Origin: Heligmosomoides polygyrus polygyrus
Lineage: Eukaryota > Nematoda > Chromadorea > Rhabditida > Heligmosomidae
Length of the DNA: 64,000 nt
Assembly (NCBI GenBank): GCA_947396885.1
Contig: OX377206.1
Span: 45,491,631-45,555,630, forward strand
Direction: 5' to 3'
Both the position numbers and the translations under genes were made by a program. Positions 10,600 to 20,597 of this stretch are shown here, piece after piece. Positions within the stretch are counted from its first letter, which is position 1; each line of letters starts with the position of its first letter. The notes beneath the pieces are model-generated. The model searched no databases, had not been told where the DNA came from, and saw only the letters and a list, made by a program, of their open reading frames with translations.

Positions 10600-10780
10600 T
10601 AGACAGGCTGGGGTTTTTGGCATGCTTCTGGAAAGGGCGGAAGTGGTAACTTCTCAGATGGGCTTCAGTAAGTAGCATACAAACATACAAATACAACAAG
10701 TACGAATCCAGACTCCAGCCACGAGATATATGGACACGGCATGGGGTGTCTCATTACTTTTGCCCCCCCCCCCCCTAATA

Positions 10781-11108
10781 TGTACACAATTTCAGTGGGC
10801 GTAGCCACGATATGGCGACATTCTGGTCGCAATCGTTATCACAAGTGTAAACCTAAAAGACGATGCTGCACTCGAGCACCGCGGGAGATTACGTTCAAGA
10901 GTGCCTACTTACGGTATCGCTAGGTTATGCCTGTGGATGATATTCAATGGTCCTTATCTTATATTGCTTAGCTAGGCATCTTAAGTCTTATCATTCAAGT
11001 CAAGATGTCCTATATATTATAATACACTAATACATAATATATGCAGATGTAAACCCTGGTTGGGTATCCACAACATGTTGTATGTGCTTATTCTCAAATA
11101 AAAGTGAT
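10781..11108. other. Unassigned sequence after the mariner
   Basis: No gene, repeat or RNA was recognised. It is AT-rich from 10960 to 11110 with TATATTATAATACAC-type stretches. Confidence 0.4.
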
Positions 11109-11128
11109 TTACAAGTGACTATGAAGTG

Positions 11129-11143
11129 CCCCCCCCCCCCCCC
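11129..11143. repeat. Poly-C tract
   Basis: A run of about 15 C. Similar homopolymers sit inside the inverted ends of the mariner (4175-4183, 10763-10775) and of the TIR element at 14.2 kb, so this may mark the end of another decayed DNA transposon. No partner end was found. Confidence 0.45.
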
Positions 11144-11527
11144 GGATTGCACCCAGATTTCGGCAGCTCGGTTTTAATCGATTTGCATTTGCACGGGCGA
11201 CGAGTCGCTCTAGTCGCAAAGTAAGGACAGGCCCAGAGATACATGGCATATGAGCGCACAGTTGGAGCTGGAGCACACTTTTCCGACGCACCGCACACGT
11301 GGGGTGCGTCGGCGCCCACGTGGAGATTCGATCTACGTGTATCGGTCTCTTGTACACCGCAGTGGTGCTACTGGCAGGCGGATCGTGGCGCAGTGGCGGT
11401 GTTGCTTCATGCGAGGGAGGTCGGGGTTCGGTTCTCGTGCGACGAGGGGTTTTTGCACTTCAACTGAGCGGAGGGGTTTTGACGTCTACACAATCTTGTG
11501 GTGTTTTGTGCGCATTTCCCAGCTGTA

Positions 11528-11725
11528 TGCGCTTCTGCGCTCGAAGAGCCAGCGACGAAAGCAGTTTCCACACGAGCAGCTTGGATGGGCCTCACCCCGG
11601 AGTCCCTTCCCTAGCCTAACTCGCAACGGACTCACCCTGTACGACGAAAGCAGTTTCCACACGAGCAATTTGGATGGACCACACCCCGGAATCCTTTCCC
11701 TAGCCTGGTTCTGCGCTCGAAGAGC
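11528..11725 (+). repeat. Tandem repeat, two copies of about 88 bp
   Basis: The segments at about 11553-11620 and 11643-11706 share ACGAAAGCAGTTTCCACACG, then TTGGATGG, CCCCGGA and TTCCCTAGCCT with a few substitutions. Both are bracketed by GCGCTCGAAGAGC at about 11538 and 11708. No coding function was recognised. Confidence 0.6.
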
Positions 11726-11747
11726 GCACTTTCCGGCTAAGCAGTTT

Positions 11748-12700
11748 TAGTGCGCTCAGAGTCATCAAATGAAGATACGCGTGCCTCAGCATCAAGCACT
11801 CGCGCGAAGAAAACCATGCTCCAATCTGGGTTTCGCGCTCAAAATCTATTCCGGTTTGGTTCTATTGGCCATAGATCCACTCGACAGCGCTGGCCTGTTT
11901 CAAAAATAGTATGTCCTGGCGGAGATTGGCTGCGCCAATTAAAGTACCAGATCGCGTGCTCCGATGTTTAGGAAACCTCGTGACCTTAGTGGCTAGTACA
12001 TCTCTTCCAAAAGGCCGCGATCATGGAGCGTGCCTGCTATCCCTACTCAAGGCTAAATAACAAAAGCCAGCGGTTAAAACCAGTGGAAGGAGGCAAATTT
12101 ATTAGGAGGTATTCACAGACCACTTCCATATGCAATAGCGGTAGTGTAAATTGTTCCAGTGTGAACACTAGAACTATCTTAATATGTGAAGTGCAAGGAA
12201 GCCCGTCCGCACCACCGTAGAAGAGCCAGCGGTGCGTCCCGCAGCGATGGCGACTGCGGCGCCTCACGCTTCCACGTGATGCAGCGATCAATGGCGGCGG
12301 TCTCATTCGCTGGATGGACATGTGGCGTCAGGCTGCTGGCTGCTCTGTTGCAGATTCGCGTCACTCCTCCGCGCACTGGTCACCGCTGCTTCGATGTTCG
12401 AAACCGGGCGAGGTGCTGCGCAATCGCTTTCCGACCGCTGTTGCGATTTTGGACGTCAGTATGTTGCTAGTGGTGTTTGTCATCTCCCAATGAGATCCTA
12501 GCTCCGATTATGAGATGACTGGTGCATGTTGAGATTTGTACCCGTAATCTTCATAGTCCGAGATAGGTCTAGTTTGGTTCCCACCTTCCTTGCCCGATGT
12601 CGGCAGGTGGACCCGGTGGAAATTGTTCGGTTGTGCCTCGTTTGTCATACCCGTATGAGTTTCCGCTGAGCCTACCGTGCCGTTGCAAATAAATTTGCGT
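11748..12700. other. Non-coding stretch without recognised features
   Basis: A short match to 3698-3740 occurs at 11750-11790. ORFs on both strands overlap each other and show no known domain. A GC-rich block lies at 12180-12470. Nothing else can be supported. Confidence 0.4.
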
Positions 12701-12837
12701 GTGTATGGATCTGCCTCATCGTGCGGATTGCACGTAAAAACACCTGCAATCGATTGGGTCAGGCCTTCGCGATGGAGCGCGCGCACCGAGCAGTGCAGTG
12801 GAGCCGACGACGCGGCATAGTCCACTGGCTTAGCACT

Positions 12838-12902
12838 TCGATGGAACTGGAAACGATTACAACACTTGGTGCAGTATTTATGAGCACACGGCATTACTAC
12901 TG
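12838..12902 (-). pseudogene. RING-finger-like exon fragment
   Basis: On the minus strand, after an acceptor-like TCTTCAG, the frame reads VVMPCAHKYCTKCCNRF. CAHKYCTKC fits the C-X-H-X2-C-X2-C half of a RING finger, the zinc-binding domain of many E3 ubiquitin ligases. The first half of the RING is not present next to it. The fragment lies against the left inverted repeat, so it may be a captured or stranded exon. Similarity by chance cannot be excluded for so short a piece. Confidence 0.4.
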
Positions 12903-13014
12903 AAGACTGAATAACCCGGGCAATGTGCGAGCAGCGGATAACGCGTAGTATCATGTGGTATGTGATGTAATTTACTTTGATAATGTGCATGTCCATGTAC
13001 ATTGATACAAGTGG

Positions 13015-13640
13015 TGTAATTTAATTTGATCTTTCTAAAGCATTCGATAGGATCGACCATTCTAAACTTATGCAAAACCCTGAGCATCTGAAGTTCCACC
13101 CCCTTAGTGTGTAAATGGATACAGAATTAACTTTCAGAACGTAGTGTTCAAGTCAACATAGGAGCTACTTTTTTAGTCTGTAAGCTAGTGAAGAGCAGAG
13201 TTCCCCAGGGAGGGGTCCTTTTTCAGTTCTCTTCGCTATATACGTAGCTGAGCTGACGTTAATTCTTGAGGAAAGCGGCGTTCTTGTAAGCAGTTTGCAA
13301 ATGATATCAAGATCTATAGGAAAATTGAATGCGGAGAGAATACATCGTGCATTGGAAAAGTTTTATGAGCGGTCAAATCTGGAGGTTACCTTTTGCTTCC
13401 AAGAAAAATGTACACATGAGATTGAGAGGGTCGGAGTGCTCTGCTGGTTAAGCGTTGCAGTTCACGTACCTTATCTTTCGATGTCTTGGAATAGACGATA
13501 AACAACGTTTAGTGCACGCATATAAAACATATGTAAGACCAGTAGTGGAGAGCGGAGACCCTAACCCTAAAGCCAAAATGATGAAGTCAGCTCAAACTAT
13601 CATGTTTCATCCCTGGAAGCCTTCCATTTGATAACCGTGG
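13015..13640 (+). pseudogene. CR1/Jockey-like LINE reverse transcriptase relic
   Basis: Several RT blocks are readable in shifting frames: FDLSKAFDRIDHSKL (motif A) at about 13021, VPQGGVL at about 13199, LFAIYVAEL, QFANDIKIY (in place of FADD) at about 13290, and AYKTYVRPVVESG near 13515. These are in the order of a CR1/Jockey-type LINE RT. Frameshifts, a catalytic Asp-to-Asn change and deletions show it is dead. No endonuclease or 3' tail was identified. Confidence 0.75.
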
Positions 13641-14049
13641 AACTCCAACCTTTGACATTATCACCAAGGGCATGTAGATTTTTTCAGCTTTCATTAAGAT
13701 TAATTCTGAGCAGGGGTAACTGTTTAAATCAGGCATTTTGGACCAAACCCATATAATAACATCGAAATTGATGCGATTCTTCTAAAAAACGTGGATTTCA
13801 AGAGGTCTGTATGAGGAAAACTGAGTGTGTGACGCATACACTCAGTAAGCAACTGCATTTACAACCACGAATCGTAAGAGCAGTTCCAAAGTGCATTTGT
13901 TTAGCATCTACCGTGCCTCAGTTCCGTAACAGGTCTTGCAAAGTGCTTTTCCTTAGCGTTTACTGTGAAACACGGCGGTCGTGAATGTAATTTCGAATTA
14001 CGCTAAGTCGGCACTGTTTTCCATAATGTAAACTCCTGTTCTCCTCGAA
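13641..14049. other. Unassigned sequence after the LINE relic
   Basis: Possibly further eroded LINE 3' sequence (a frame near 13630 reads like the end of such an RT), but this is too degraded to claim. No other feature was seen. Confidence 0.3.
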
Positions 14050-14202
14050 GCTGCTAAGCCAGCGCGTGATCGGCTCCACTGCACGGTGCTCGAGCGCGCC
14101 CCATCGCGAGAGGCTGACCCAATCGATTGCACGTGGGGGTGTTTTTACGTGCCATCGCCTGTGCGTGTGTGGGGTAGGTCTCACCAGGGAACTACCTCAA
14201 GA

Positions 14203-15615
14203 GGCGCAAATAGGATCCGGAGGGGGGGGGGTCACCAACAAGAACGGAGGCAGCGGCGGTTGACATTTCTTCTACCGTAATCCACGCGCAATATGTGCTT
14301 GTGGTGCAATCACGGACGCCCGGGATAACGTACGAGTTGACGCCTATATTGCATTTTTGTGGCGATAAACACGCAGTTGTGGTGTGCGAGCCAAATATGT
14401 ACGAAGAAAAAAAATTTGCATGTCAGATAAAGGGGGACCACCTTCCAAGAAACTTTAGTTACACGAACAAGGAAAAACGAGACATGAGGTTAATGAAGAA
14501 GACAAACAAAGGCGCAAATAGGGTCGGAGGGGGGGGGGTCAATATGGCCTACGACGGCAGTAGCTACATACAGCGCATGTAAATGCATCTTATCTCCTTG
14601 TTTCGATTACCTATCCGTGTCTTATCTGCTTCCCGATTGGGCAGGGGAGGGAACTCCAGGATGTAGGCAATCTTAACACGGGCGCGTCACTCGAGCAACA
14701 CCCTGGAGTCCCTTCCCTTGCCCAAATCTGTGCTCTCCTCCGCTGAGGCGATTGACTGATGTGAATTCCGTAGGAAACCGTATTATTCTAGGTCAGTAGA
14801 ATAAGCATGTTTCGGAGCACGAAATGTTTCTGACTAGTGTTTCGTGCGGTTTCAATTTCATTGCAAAGAAATCAGTATCAAAAAAGGCTTTATGAGTCCA
14901 TTTGCATCTACTAACACACTGGTTTACTAACACAGAGTGGCAACGACATCGCTACACTCTGCGATGGGTAGCCGTGAAGACTACGAAACGATTGAAATGT
15001 CAGGCGTAAAATGAGCGTTTCCACCTACCATCCTTATTGGCGCAGAAGACATAACAAAAGTGAAGTGTGCGTCCCTAGGTCCATATGTTGTTACTTGTTG
15101 TCTTTCCATAAGCTGCGACCTGGCCTCTCAAACTTACTCTTCAGAAGCTTTTTCCCGGAAAGAATCCAACATTTGACGCTAACGCAGGCGTCATCTCGGG
15201 CGTCCGTGACTGCACCGCAAGCACATATTGCGCGTGGATTACGGTAGAAGAAATGTCAACCGTCCGCTGCCTCCGTTCTTGTGGGATCACCATAGCATGG
15301 CGCGGCGGGCCGACGTGGCGAGCAGCTACATACAGTGAATGTAAATGCAGTCCTATCTCTTCGTTTCGATTATAGATCCACTTCTTATGTGCTTCCTAAT
15401 TGGACAAGGGAGGGAATTCCAGGATGTAGCCAATTTTAACACGGATGCGTCACTTGAGCCACATCCTGGAGTCCCTACCCCTGCCTAAATCTGGGAGCAA
15501 AAATCACAGCTACAGCATTATTCGTTTGTTTTCTTTACTATCAGTGCGCCTTGTCTCGTTTTCTTGGTGTTGGTGACACTTTTTATAAGGTGACCCTCCG
15601 GACCCTATTTGCGCC
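14203..15615. mobile_element. Non-autonomous TIR transposon(s) with poly-G ends
   Basis: The left end GGCGCAAATAGGATCCGGA, followed by a G run and GTCACC, is mirrored at the right end (reverse complement begins GGCGCAAATAGGGTCCGGA). CTCAAG lies outside both ends (14196-14201 and 15616-15621) as a probable target duplication. Longer inverted arms lie at about 14240-14335 and 15180-15290, including AATCCACGCGCAATATG on the left arm. A further copy of the end sequence at 14511 and a direct repeat (about 14553-14730 and 15330-15497) show nesting or tandem duplication. No transposase was recognised. Confidence 0.65.
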
Positions 15616-15621
15616 CTCAAG

Positions 15622-16757
15622 TATAATGAACCAGCATGTATCCTGCCTTTAGTGGTCAAACTCGTCACATACTATCGAAGTCTCCTAAAAGCAGGAGCGC
15701 CCGGGGAATCGGTGGGCTGGAGCTCGAGTGTTGGACAAACTGGCGCTAGCCATTGCTTCTCATTTTTTTTACAGTAAAACGCTATTCTTGCACTGGAGCA
15801 CTAAATCTACTTCCGTGAAACACCTTGGTATCCAGAAACAACTATCAGCACATCTACAATGCACTGATTGAGCAGATGTGCAGTGATAAACGACCTGATA
15901 CAGACACCAACATATATATGGGGAAAGAGGGCTCCATTGAACGACACGTGCAGAGCGTGGGCACATGTTACATATTGTTCGGACATCTTAGGAAAATGTT
16001 CTACATGTCATAATGTGTATTGGGAATTTGAGGTGATTGGTGATGGATGACTCTACTTGCACGCTGCATTACTGCGGTCCTTTTGTGGAAATAAACTGTG
16101 GCGTCTCGTTTATAATACGTGTACGTAACTAACACAATTCATTCATTGTATTCGTTATTGGTGTACAGTTACCTGCTAATTGTTTTTTGCTATTTAAAAA
16201 CCGGCACCTTATTTAGTCCCGTGGAAGTGCCAGCTAATTGTGGCTTGCTCAAATCTATGACACGCTTCTTGCGAAGCAACACGGAACGTTCGTCATATTA
16301 GTTGTGAATGGTAAGGTTGATGTGGTAGAACTAATAATATCTATACCATTGGACACTTTTCACGTCAAATTGGACACTGTTTTATGCTAGCCTAACACTC
16401 TTGAAAGCAAAGCGAGCTCTTCCAAATTGAAATGATAATAATAACAATAATAATTTATTACGTTGTTTAAGACAAACGTTAAAAAACGCGACGAACGGCC
16501 ACAAAGAACATTATGAGAATGCTTCGTACAATGGCAGCGTTGAAGCAAGACAATTCACTGAGGTAGGAGTTGAGAGGTGAAGGTAGGGGCAGTGAAATGT
16601 TTAAAAGCTGAGAATCTTGTCAGAAGCCATAGTCGGACACTAACCAGGGAATGCCGTCAGCTTCCCATGGAACTTCGGGATGAGTCCTATATCACGTGAA
16701 AGAGCTCGAGACGCTGATCACAGATATGTAGACCAAATTTGCTAAATGGATCTCCTA
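15622..16757. other. Non-coding stretch, AT-rich
   Basis: No gene was recognised. A short AAT/AATAAT-rich microsatellite lies near 16430-16460 (ATAATAATAACAATAATAA). All ORFs are under 70 codons and lack domain character. Confidence 0.4.
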
Positions 16758-17016
16758 AAGCCCCTTTCATACTCGTGGCGGCGGCGGCGGCGGCGGCGGC
16801 GGCCCAATGGTTTAGCATAGGAAGGCGGCGGCGATGACGTGCCCGAGCGGCGGCCACGGCGGTGGAGGGGTTTTCATACTGGCAGCGGCGACGTCGCCGC
16901 GGCCACGCCCCGCCACGCCCCTGGCGGCGCCGCCGCCGGGGCCGCTGCCCGAGATGGCTGGGGCCATTTCGGGCGGCGGCCACGAGGGGCAGCGAGAGCG
17001 GCGGCACATCGAGACG
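16758..17016. repeat. GC-rich dispersed repeat with (CGG)n, uninterrupted copy
   Basis: It begins AAGCCCCTTTCATACTCG, runs through a GGC trinucleotide tract (about 16775-16803) and ends near CGGCGGCACATC. A second copy, in reverse orientation, is split at 22834-22911 and 24366-24541 by a Mutator-like insertion. The two copies agree almost base for base, and this copy preserves the pre-insertion site (CCTGGCGGCGCCGCCG). ORFs through it are a consequence of GC richness. Confidence 0.8.
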
Positions 17017-17280
17017 TGGAGTGTGCTGTCCTGTGTGCGCGCTGCGGACAACGCTCAGCCTCCACGTCAGGCAAGGGAATTGTCATCAAAAGTGATCTTC
17101 CTCTCCTCACCACTTCGTTGCATGCCCTCTCGTCGACCGTCCAGCGACGTAGGTAAGTATCATTATGCAATAGTTTAGGTTTTTAATTATTACAATTGAT
17201 GGAAAATGGTAGTAATGCAAGGTTGTGCGTGAACTTCATTCAGTAGTACTGTTTGTGTTCTTTTTTCAAACTTTCTGAAC

Positions 17281-17503
17281 ACTGTCACAACGATGTTTTG
17301 CTGCGATCAAATCTTCTAGCGCCAGGCGGGACTCGAACCCGCACCTCCTTCTGACCGGGCGGGAATGCTCTACGCCTTTACGCCACCGGCGCCGTTTGAT
17401 CGAACGCAACATCCAGCATTCCCGCCCGGTCAGAGGGAGGTGCGGGTTCGAGTCCCGCCTGGCGCTAGAAGATTTGATCGCAACAAAACATAATTGTGAC
17501 AGC
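17281..17503. repeat. Inverted repeat (hairpin) built from a tRNA-derived sequence
   Basis: The arms at about 17281-17369 and 17415-17503 are reverse complements of nearly 90 bp with only a few mismatches, separated by about 45 bp. Each arm includes the T-arm and 3' half of a tRNA-like sequence. Transcribed, the arms would form a long, almost perfect hairpin. It could be a SINE pair inserted head to head or a palindromic tRNA pseudogene. Confidence 0.8.
17319..17392 (-). pseudogene. tRNA-like sequence (tRNA pseudogene or SINE head)
   Basis: The 74-nt minus-strand sequence has a 7-bp acceptor stem (GCGCCGG with CTGGCGC, one G-U pair), an A-box-like TGGCGTAAAGG and a perfect T-arm (GCGGG TTCGAGT CCCGC) with B box GGTTCGAGTCC. 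The D stem is imperfect and no canonical 5-bp anticodon stem with 7-nt loop can be drawn, so an amino acid identity cannot be given. RNA polymerase III promoter elements appear intact. It is probably a pseudogene or the head of a tRNA-derived SINE. Confidence 0.6.
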
Positions 17504-18957
17504 TTACTACCTCGATACCAGCCACTTGAAGCTTAAAGAAACTGATTTGAATTGTCTCTGTACACACTTGTATGACTACCTTTCTTTCTCTTAATGTCAA
17601 AGCGACTTTGACCATCACACTTATCCAAATGTTGGGTGTTTTCCACCATTTTCATGCGTTCTCTGCATTTATATCCTCTACGTTTTCTCGAAGAGGAACT
17701 TTGAACGGCTTTTCGCTACCCTTTGCCGAGCCCGAAAGATACTGCTATAAAACGTCTGGCTTTTGATGCTCAACTTCATTCTAAACCCCGAAACAAAAGC
17801 ACGTAGAGTGCGTTCACAACTCCGTTTATGCATAGCGTAGACATTTTAAATGGAGGAAAGACAGGTGAAGGAGGAGAAATTAAGCGGGTTTAAGTTGACT
17901 AAGCTGCTGTTTTGATGTGCACATAATTCTTGCCCTCATGCTATAACAGTCTTTCATAGCATATTTTAAAGAGCAAGAATGTGAAAGGAAATCCTCCGGT
18001 AGGTTCGTTGTTGTGGTCGCTCATGTGTGGTCGATTAATAGTGTAGATTTTTTGAACTTTTGCGACAGAAAGTACACAATCTCCTGGGTAATGCGCTGGT
18101 AAACCTCACTGTGAACAGCCGTTTCGATCTACAATTACTCTTCAGAGGCTTCGAACTGGAACCGTGGTTTTAAGTTGTGCCTAAGAAATGAAAAGCCACG
18201 GAAAGGGGAACTTTCTTAATTGAAACATTCAAACTTTCGTGAGAATATGAGGGAGACCACCCTTCAACTTCACTAAAAGCTCGCCAAATATCCGTATGTT
18301 TGCCATTAGTTAGGATTTCTACCATGGGTGCGAGTGATCAAAGATATAGAAGACCGACAGATTTGGATATAATTGGTGATTCCCTGGGGTTGCTTCCATG
18401 AGCCGACAGACTGCTCAACAGATGGCGCCGCATATACTGAATCACCAGCGACCTTCTTGATGTCAGTGACTCATCGCGTGTCGAAAAATTGTTGCATAGT
18501 CAGTTTTTTTAGCATGACATCTGAAAAACCTCCCAGTGACAGCTCTGCGATGAAGCCGGCCACATCCACGAAACCTAAGAGAGGTACCAATAGTTCATTC
18601 TCATGTGTCTGTAGCATTGCGATCATATTTATACAAAGCTTCCTATTCCTATTATTATACAAAGCTTCCTATTCAGACATCTATGCGATTAGGAACAGAA
18701 GAGCCGGCAAAGTGGGTACGCATACTGCTTAGGAAACAGAAAAAACATCTATAAGAAACCGGCGGCAGCATACAAAAAATGGCGCGAAAAGTTATGAGCC
18801 AGCGGTGGCTCATATTGTCGTCAGTGTGTTCAAATTAGGTCACGGCAAGGATAAGATCCCGATTCCTATTCCACCGCAAGGCATTGACACTTGACGAACC
18901 AGATTTTTTCTTCCGTACTCGTCACTACTAGAATAAATACTCCTCAATCGTTTCCAG
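17504..18957. other. Probable intergenic or intronic sequence
   Basis: No domain-bearing ORF was recognised. Because a terminal exon with a clear acceptor begins at 18958, part of this stretch may be its intron. A duplicated 17-bp segment (ACAAAGCTTCCTATTC) occurs at about 18636 and 18659. Upstream coding exons of the 18958 gene were not identified. Confidence 0.35.
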
Positions 18958-19142
18958 GTCGTGGTGTTATGCCGGTGTCCGGACTCTGGGCTGCTACTGG
19001 TGCCCTCTCGCACGGCGAGCCGCTCTCGCTTGGTCGTCTGCTCTACGCATACGGTCACGAGTCATTTAACCAGTTGAGCCTGGCCATCACTAACACTTTC
19101 AATTACTACAAGTCGAAGGCGACAGGAAAAACGGAGTTATAA
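18958..19142 (+). CDS. Terminal coding exon of an unrecognised gene
   Basis: TTTCCAG at 18951-18957 is a good nematode splice acceptor. The exon then reads CGTGGTGTTATGCCG (RGVMPVSGLWAATGALSHGE) with two leading bases completing a split codon, giving 61 codons to TAA at 19140-19142 and ending KATGKTEL. Third positions are GC-rich and the amino acid composition is protein-like (SLGRLLYAYGHESFNQLSLA), unlike neighbouring chance ORFs. AATAAA at 19501-19506 could be the poly(A) signal. I do not recognise the family; the sequence gives no signal peptide or catalytic motif. Earlier exons must lie upstream, perhaps outside the recognisable sequence. Confidence 0.6.
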
Positions 19143-19500
19143 GTCGCGAAGGTTCCAGTAGCCTAATTGCTCCAGAGAATACCTACACGTTTCTATGTAG
19201 CTGACATGGTTCTGATTCCGTCCCTGAACGTATTCCTTACTCTTCTTCTCCATTTCTCTTGCCACACCGGTCATCACAGCATAAGTGATTTGTTCTGCAC
19301 CACACTTAATCACATCGAATTCGTCCACTCTTCAGTGTTTTTCTCAAGTGTTGTTTTTGGTCTTCATACACATCTAGACAAGCTGCCTAGAAAAGTCTCT
19401 TGAATGGAAACAAATCCAAGATCGTCTCGGTTTCCGTTGGAATCCTCCGTTGTACCGTATAGTGCATGTCCTCGTCGTATGTGTTTTAAACAGTTGTATT

Positions 19501-19506
19501 AATAAA
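19501..19506 (+). terminator. Poly(A) signal AATAAA
   Basis: It lies 359 bp after the stop codon at 19142, in the same orientation as the terminal exon. Plausible as its cleavage signal; AATAAA also occurs by chance in AT-rich DNA. Confidence 0.35.
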
Positions 19507-19920
19507 GGTTTTATTGCCGGAACGTGTTTGCACAGAGATTGCAAAGTAAAGCAAGTGATTGTCTGATTCGAGGGGTACGAATGTCATGAGGATGTGAGTA
19601 GAACAACTGACTAGAATACACTGAACCAAGGATTTCGGTTTCGAATTCGAACGTCAACGAGCCAGAGTCATTCCAAATCGTGAGGTTAGTAAGGTTAGTA
19701 AAGAATTGAAGAAGGGATATCTACGACCTAAGAATGAAAACCTTTCAGACAGCTGCTGTTCGTTAATGCCTCGACAGAGCTCGTGATTCGAGTATATTAT
19801 GATAGGGATGCATTCTAAAAGGAGTGACATGCTATGAACGCGAGGTCACATCGCAGGGGTAGCCCCCCCCCCTCAGTGGAATAACGCCTATTTTTGACGA
19901 AAAATCCTAAAGCAGTCGAG

Positions 19921-20128
19921 CTTAAACGAAGATTTATGGAATGAAATTACCTCATACGCACATGTGGAAGGCATCCAGTTCCCTAGTATAGTTGACTGGG
20001 CAAGAATAGGAGGAGAATAACAGACCAAGAACTGAACGCAATCTCTCCCTGGATAGAGCAGTTGAAAGTCAAAGCGCTAGAAAACTCCCCACCAAGCATC
20101 AAGTACTATGGCAGGGAGAACAAACACT
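19921..20128 (+). pseudogene. Decayed coding segment, family unknown
   Basis: One frame reads DLWNEITSYAHVEGIQFPS and on to VDWARIG (to about 20005). A second frame then gives ITDQELNAISPWIEQLKV through SIKYYGRENKH (to 20128). Both have protein-like composition and meet at a frameshift. No family was recognised; a retroelement or a dying host exon are equally possible. Confidence 0.3.
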
Positions 20129-20597
20129 GATAGCTCCAATGTCAATTGAACTCAATGAGAAACGGTCTTATTGCTTTTAGGACACGCGCTGATTTCTTCA
20201 TGATTTTCCACTGTTCACCGTCTTAACGTAATGATCCCTGAGCCACAGAGCAGCATAAAAACCCCAATCAATTCAGTTAAATGAAAGAAGAACAACACTG
20301 CCAACAAGAGAACGAAAGAAATTTCTGGGACAAGAGACTAAACGAGCAACCAGAAATGAAATGGAAGTCATACTCCCTAAAAGAGGCCACAGAACAGAGG
20401 CGGGAAATTGTACACAGACAAGCTGTATATGTACAAAAACAGGCTAGCAGCACATCTGATTATTATACTATGCTACAATATTATGTACAAGTACTATGAA
20501 TGAACACGTGGAATGATAGCAGAATGATAAAGGAATTGTGGCAAAAATTTGATACAAATCAGTACGAAATTGACCCATAGGAGATACTGGCATAGCG
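20129..20597. other. Intergenic sequence
   Basis: A 72-codon plus-strand frame (20281-20499) is rich in Glu, Gln and Lys and may be part of the same decayed segment as 19921-20128, but no domain supports it. No other feature. Confidence 0.3.

Larger units (their letters stand above)
4172..10778 (-). mobile_element. Mariner-family DNA transposon relic split by an LTR retrotransposon
   Basis: The outer ends are inverted repeats. The left end starts TTAGGGGGGGGG then CCAAAAGTAATGAGACA; the right end ends TGTCTCATTACTTTTG followed by a C run and CTAA. Each end is flanked by TA (4170-4171 and 10779-10780), the target duplication of mariner/Tc1 elements. Mariner sequence proper is 4172-4911 and 10600-10778; everything between is the BEL element. 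The two pieces total about 920 bp, shorter than the roughly 1.3 kb of complete mariners, so the 5' part of the transposase is largely missing. A near repeat (catgccaaaaccccag-like) lies on both sides of the BEL insertion, suggesting a small tandem duplication at the target. Confidence 0.85.
12730..14157. repeat. Inverted-repeat pair flanking a LINE relic
   Basis: The segment 12730-12845 (GCACGTAAAAACACC, CAATCGATTGGGTCAG, GTGCAGTGGAGCCG, CTGGCTTAGCA) is the reverse complement, with small indels, of 14050-14157. Together they bracket about 1.2 kb holding the RING-like fragment and the CR1-like relic. They may be the ends of a foldback or TIR element or an inverted duplication. Confidence 0.65.

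Noticed and set aside
13556..13572. Telomere-like CTAACCCTAA
   Set aside because: Only one and a half repeat units inside a LINE relic. No telomeric array.
16834..17178. Overlapping ORFs on both strands (Arg/Pro/Ala-rich) in the GC-rich repeat
   Set aside because: Open in several frames at once because of CGG repeats and few AT-rich stop codons. The same sequence is a dispersed repeat.
17319..17392. Functional tRNA gene
   Set aside because: No acceptable anticodon arm can be drawn and the D stem is imperfect, despite a good T-arm and acceptor stem.
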